DNA of 64,000 nucleotides from Ochotona curzoniae (taxonomy: Eukaryota; Chordata; Mammalia; Lagomorpha; Ochotonidae): the NCBI RefSeq assembly GCF_017591425.1, contig NW_024467106.1, positions 19,272,501 to 19,336,500 of the forward strand, given 5' to 3'. Both the position numbers and the translations under genes were made by a program. Below are positions 59,150 to 64,000 of the stretch, in pieces. The notes beneath the pieces are model-generated. The model was not told where the DNA came from. It worked only from the letters and a program-made list of their open reading frames with translations, and ran no database searches. Position 1 is the first letter of the stretch. The number at the start of each line of letters is the position of its first letter.

Positions 59150-60234
59150 ACTACTTTTTTCTTTTCAACCTGCTTGTCCTTTCTCGCTCACGGGAAGGTT
59201 CTTGTGAAAACATGTAGCCCATCTTCTAGTTCTACCTTCTAAGTCTGTATTGCCAGTGATATAAAATATTCACAGGTCAGGAATTAGGACATGAGCAGCT
59301 TTGGGGACCATCTTTCACTCCAACACAAGGGAGAAGAACCTGAATGTGCTAAAAGAATAGAAACCAGACACAAATGATCATCTCCTCTTTTCCTTTTATA
59401 TCCCAGTTCTCCATCTGTGTATTGTTCCTGGTTGCAAGGAAACCAGACACAAAGCAAAATGAAAAGATTAAACATAATGAGAAAGTTTTGAACTTTGAGA
59501 GTACGGATGAAACTTTGAAAGAGTTTTTCAGAGGATAAAAGAGAGGAAGTCAAATAAATACACTGGGCTTGTAACATTGGCAACCCACTTGAATTAGACG
59601 ACGGAACTCAGAGAGAAAAAATGGGCACTGTCATGTAGTTTCGGTAGAAGTAATATGATGCTTTAGCACAGGCATGAAAAACAAATAGGCAATTGGGTTT
59701 CCCAACAAAGTGAAATATTGAGGGAGAAACATAGAAGGAAGGCAGTCTAGACCTATGGCAATGAACAGATTTCTTGTAATAATGACTCAAGAAGTCAAAA
59801 CAGGAGAATAAGTGAAGGGAAAGAACTGACATGCTACCATGAGCATCTTTGCTCCAAGTCTTTCCCTTTATCTCTTCTTATTATCCAAGACAGTCTCCGA
59901 ATAAGGAGATTTCTTGGAGAGAAAAGCAGCATGCAGAATTATGTGCAGAATAGGTTCAAAACCATGGTTGTGTCACTCACTCGCTTTGAACAGTCTGAAC
60001 CCAGACAGGTACCAACAGAAAGTAACACTTCTTCTAGTCACATGCTTTGGTTACTATCGCATACACAATTTCTGTAAATTTAAACCCATTTTCAGGGATG
60101 AGAAAGAGAATCTTTCAAAACAAAAATCTAAACAAAAACTGTGGGACATGGAGAGGGAGGACTGGGAGTTCTTTTGGGCCCTTCTATGGCACCTGTAGCT
60201 CTGTCTCTTTTCTCTGTAGGGCCAAGGCAACTGT

Positions 60235-60730
60235 GACTAGTAAAATAATGGCCACCCCAAAAATATCCTTATCCTAATCCGTGAAAATTGTGAACATGTT
60301 TCCTTATGCAGCTCAAGTTTTACTTTGCAGAAGTGGAGTTTTATTTTCCACATGAGGAGATCAGCCGGCACTCTAGGGAAAGCCAGTTAAATCAACATTG
60401 ATCCTCAATAACCAAACTCTTGTTAAAGGCAGATGCTAGGAGAGGAAAAAGGCCAGAAACACTTGATGTGAAAATGACTCAGCCACACTTTGCAAACCTT
60501 AAATTTAGAGACCCAGGGCCCTGAAGATAGGCTCTAGAGGTCAACAAAGGCAAGGAAAGTGATTTTTCCCCCAGGGTATCTAGGAAGGAACTCAACTCTG
60601 CTAACACTTTGATTTTTAACTCTTTGAGCCCAGCAGTATCTGGTTAACAGTTCTAAAGGTAGTAAAGTTGTATTGTTTTATGCTGCTGAATTTGTAGGAA
60701 TCAGGACAACAGGAAACAAGCATCACAAGG
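60235..60730 (+). mobile_element. Old LTR-like repeat (MaLR/MLT1-like)
   Basis: aaaataatggccaccccaaa, tcctaatccgtgaaaattgt and gaacatgtttccttatgcag, then at the other end tctgctaacactttgatttt, ttgtattgttttatgctgct and gaatttgtaggaatcagg. The order follows an old mammalian LTR consensus that I recall as MaLR-related. The family name is uncertain. Confidence 0.5.
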
Positions 60731-62864
60731 CAGCAGTAGTTCTGAGGGAAGTTTCTAAAGTCTTGAAGTTGCTACTGCTGTGTTCTTCTCTGTGTAATGC
60801 TAGGAAATACTGAAAGCAATCCCTCTGATATTGATTCTTGCATCCAGTTTATACCATGATTCTGCAGAAAACTCAACAGGATCCGCCTCTGCCCTCCATA
60901 CAGCTCCCCAAGATACATAGTAGAAGGAACCCTCTGTCCATCCTCTCAGCTCTGGGCCTTCTGGCCTCTCCCTTCACCTCCAGGATGGAGCACAAGCAGA
61001 AAGGCTCAAGTACGGCTGTCATTTTCAATGGTCTACATGCCAAAGATGGGAGTGAAGGTTCCCCCAGGGCAAGAGCATTCATAATCCAAGTCTGTTTAAA
61101 CAGAACTCGTATTTCAGCATTGCTATATGCCCCTAACCTTCAAGGGGTGGGTGCTGGCCTCACTCAATGTCCTTTCCACAGGCCCCTCCTTGCCTTGGTG
61201 CCTACTGCTTTGTGAGTAGTGATCTGAAGCCAGTCATATGATTGGAAGTAGTCTCCATCACCTTTCTTTGCTCAGTGGAGAACGGCAGGAGAAGCCAAAC
61301 ATTCTGCCCAATAATTCAGTTATCCTCTTTGCACATTTCTCTACTAAGAAAGGACACTAAGGATGTAGAACTAGTTCAACCACTACAACAAAAGCCTGTT
61401 GGTGATTTGTTCATTCTTAGAGTTCCCTTTAGAAAATGGGATTATTTCAGCTCCATGCTCTTTGACATCACGACTAAGATACAATTATATAAGGAAACAG
61501 TGTGCTAGCATTTCAATAATGTTTTAAAAACATATAGAACCCCATAATTACCTAATTATCAATGCAAAAAGTAACAGCATGCATTGAGTCTTCTCCAGGT
61601 AAAAATGACAAATTATCAATTTAGCTTTTGAGCCACTTTAAATATTTATAATCTTGGATTTTTATGTTAATGAACAACTCGGTAAGTATTACTCTTTATA
61701 TTATGCATATTCCCTTTCCAAAATTGTAGTCTGCTTTGTAACCACATTTATCACAACTTTTTGGATTAAGTCTGTGTTTATGTATTTTTGGTATTTGCTG
61801 GCAGTTCTTTCATACTATGACTTTCACCACTAATGAGGGATTTAAGTGATTCATCACATGTTTGGTATGCTCTAAATTCTTTCTTTTCAGAAAATGTTAT
61901 ATGGTTTGGCATATTTCCATAGCCTTGGCATGTACAAAAATATCTCATTTCCACACTCACATTTGATGACTAAGATGACATAATCACATTATTCTCCCCT
62001 TTTAGAAAATCCTTCTTATTCTGAATGGTGTGCAGATCTCATTATACGAGAAATGATCTAAGATTTGTTTAACGGCAGATTTTCATTCATTTGGTACATC
62101 AAAACATCTTCCATATCTGCAAAGTACTCGTTTCTTCAACTCAAAATTTTCCTTTGTAACTTACTCTTCCTATTCCATTCATCCTATTTTCTTCTACAAA
62201 ACAGCAATTTATTCATGTATCTCTATTTCTTCTATTTCTTAACTTTTTCCATTTTTGAACTCTTAGAATTTGCTTTGTTCTCTGAATCCTTTAAATTTAC
62301 TTTGCATTTCAGTTTTTTTTAACTAAATGAAACATACATACATACATGCCATATTTAGGAAATACAATGCTATGAGTATGTAGTATTATTAAACAAAGAT
62401 CCTCATTTCTAAAGCTAATTTATTTTATTATTTCAGGATACAGTTCTACAGACAAAGATTCTACTTTCAATACAGTATAAAATATATATTGTTTTGTTAT
62501 ATATGTGATTAAGATAAATGAAAATATATGATAAAACCAAAACATTGACAAAAATAAAATCAGACTGAAATATATTTCATGTTTGTAGATGGACAAGCTA
62601 AAGAACAATTCGTGCCAATGTCAATGTCAGCAGAATATTTTGTAGTTTGACAAAAATAATTCTAAAGTATGAAGAAGAATGTACGGTATTTTGATAAGAA
62701 TTAGAAAAAAATCTATCAGCAATATAACTACCTTATAGATCAAAAATAAAACATTTCAAAGTGGAAAAATAATGAATATGTGAGTTTAAATACCTTATAA
62801 TCATTGTAGTCATAAATTATATCCTCTACTAAAATATCTCCTAATTATTTTTTAAAATCTGTTC

Positions 62865-63160
62865 ATGGGGGGGGGGGGAATAAAGGAACTTCTGTTTGCT
62901 GGTTTACTACCCGAAATGCCCTGAACAACTGGCGATAGGCTAGGGCCAGAGTTAGGCCCTAAGGATACGATCCCGTTCTACAACATGAAGGATGGTCACC
63001 TGTTTTCTGGAGTTATCACTGTTGTCTCTCAGATGCCACTTTGGCAAGACGCTGGAATCAGGAACTGGACCTTGGAAATGAACCCAGACACTCGAATATG
63101 GGATTCAGGTGTCTCAGCAGGCATCTTAACTATGAAACAAACACCCACTTCTCCAAGTTC
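62865..63160 (-). mobile_element. C-SINE, antisense, old, with G12 run
   Basis: After a G12 run (62867-62878), the block ggaacttctgtttgctggtt, tggcgataggctagggccag and atatgggattcaggtgtctc is an antisense C-SINE. It ends with the head-like catcttaactatgaaacaaa. The G run sits where the antisense CT-rich 3' part would be. Confidence 0.75.
62867..62878. repeat. G12 homopolymer
   Basis: Twelve consecutive G on the plus strand, unusual in this AT-rich intron and a possible assembly-error hotspot. Confidence 0.95.
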
Positions 63161-64000
63161 TTTTAAAATCCTTAAGATTGCCACCAAATATATTTTAATG
63201 CCTATCAAATCACTTTCTGAATGTCTTTCTAAGCTTGTTTGAAATATTTTTTTTTTAAAAATTGCAATGGCAAACAAATATGCCTGACTACACAAATATT
63301 TAAAGTTAGCATTAGAAATTCTGAATTAATGGACAAATGCCAGAGAAAACCACTGATCTTGTCAGAGGTTAAAATGAACATTGTATAACATAATAATGTA
63401 AATTTTTAGTGCATTTACAATTTCCAAATGAATGAAGAAAACCAACATGTAATTCCAAAAGGAGAAAGATATAATATCATGTAAACATATGCAACTATAA
63501 TCTTAGCAGAAAGCACTGAGAAGCCATGAAATGAATAGGACCTGGTGTCACAGTCTTGACTCACTCAAAAGTGATGAAGATTTATACACACTGGTGGACT
63601 TTGATAGTGACATTTTCAAATACTGCTAATGGAATGCAAATTGTTAGCATACTTTGGGAAAGAAATGTTTTATTATCTGTGAATAAAATGTTAGTGGCTT
63701 GAATTTAACAATTCTTTTCATGAAGCCTTAAAGGAATGATCATTTTTAAATTAGTTATGTAAAACTGCTCCCCTCAGTGCTATGTACAATGGTAAGACCG
63801 GAAACCAATTGGATATCCTTCAACAATAAAAGAAATGGTCATGTATTTTTCTATATAGCATTATGAAGACATTCAGGTTCTAAAAATTGTAAGAGCATGA
63901 AAAAATGTTTGATATTGTGTTTTAAAAATAGGAACAATAATTCTCATGTATGCCAGCTCTATCAGCTTTGTAAATAGAATAGTATGGAAAGAATTACATT

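Larger units (their letters stand above)
56680..64000 (+). other. SVEP1: SVEP1 downstream intron (partial)
   Basis: No further SVEP1 exon is found up to base 64000, so the intron is at least 7,321 bp. It holds old C-SINEs, a U2 snRNA fragment and an LTR-like repeat. 56700-58100, 60730-62850 and 63170-64000 are AT-rich with nothing I can name. Confidence 0.85.

Noticed and set aside
1..64000. CRISPR arrays, operons, phage or bacterial systems
   Set aside because: The window is a vertebrate gene with introns and SINE/LINE repeats; short tandem repeats here have no spacer structure.

Overview
This is a mammalian nuclear window: AT-rich, intron-dominated, with no bacterial-style gene packing. 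The repeat content points to a lagomorph, most likely a pika (Ochotona). The dominant SINE is the tRNA-derived lagomorph C-SINE. Its youngest copies (51357, 51701, 53719) carry a body and an AATAAA-rich tail that I associate with pika rather than rabbit. The species call rests on memory of those consensus sequences, not on a search.

The only gene I can support is SVEP1 (sushi, von Willebrand factor type A, EGF and pentraxin domain containing 1), on the plus strand. Seven consecutive coding exons are present: 17121-17376 (end of the vWA domain), 19425-19601 (Cys-rich EGF-like), 41385-41543 (ephrin-receptor-like, GCC2/GCC3), 42697-42876, 49055-49234 and 52407-52601 (three sushi/CCP modules), and 56561-56679 (start of a HYR domain). 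All junctions are GT-AG and the frame stays open across all seven (1266 nt, 422 codons). The five central exons are phase 1-1, so each module is a symmetric exon. The 5' end of the gene (signal peptide, first half of vWA) lies upstream of base 1. The bulk of the protein lies downstream of base 64000. SVEP1 is a very large secreted matrix protein that binds integrin alpha9beta1 and acts in lymphatic and vascular development.

Layout: 1-17120 is the tail of the upstream intron, holding a 5'-truncated L1, a complete-ended but ORF2-deleted L1 and several C-SINEs. 17121-19601 holds exons 1-2 of the set. 19602-41384 is a 21.8-kb intron with C-SINEs, MIRs and old antisense L1 pieces. 41385-56679 is the exon-dense part, with L1 3' ends and a burst of young C-SINEs. 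56680-64000 is a further intron with old C-SINEs, a U2 snRNA pseudogene fragment and an old LTR-like repeat.

No CRISPR array, operon, phage or undescribed system is visible. The most informative oddities are: (1) the L1 at 6883-9871, flanked by a 16-bp target-site duplication but lacking nearly all of ORF2 (HAL1-like); (2) two C-SINEs in tandem separated by three copies of one target site (51341-52031); (3) an antisense U2 snRNA 5'-end fragment (59114-59149); (4) head-to-head C-SINE pairs inside SVEP1 introns.
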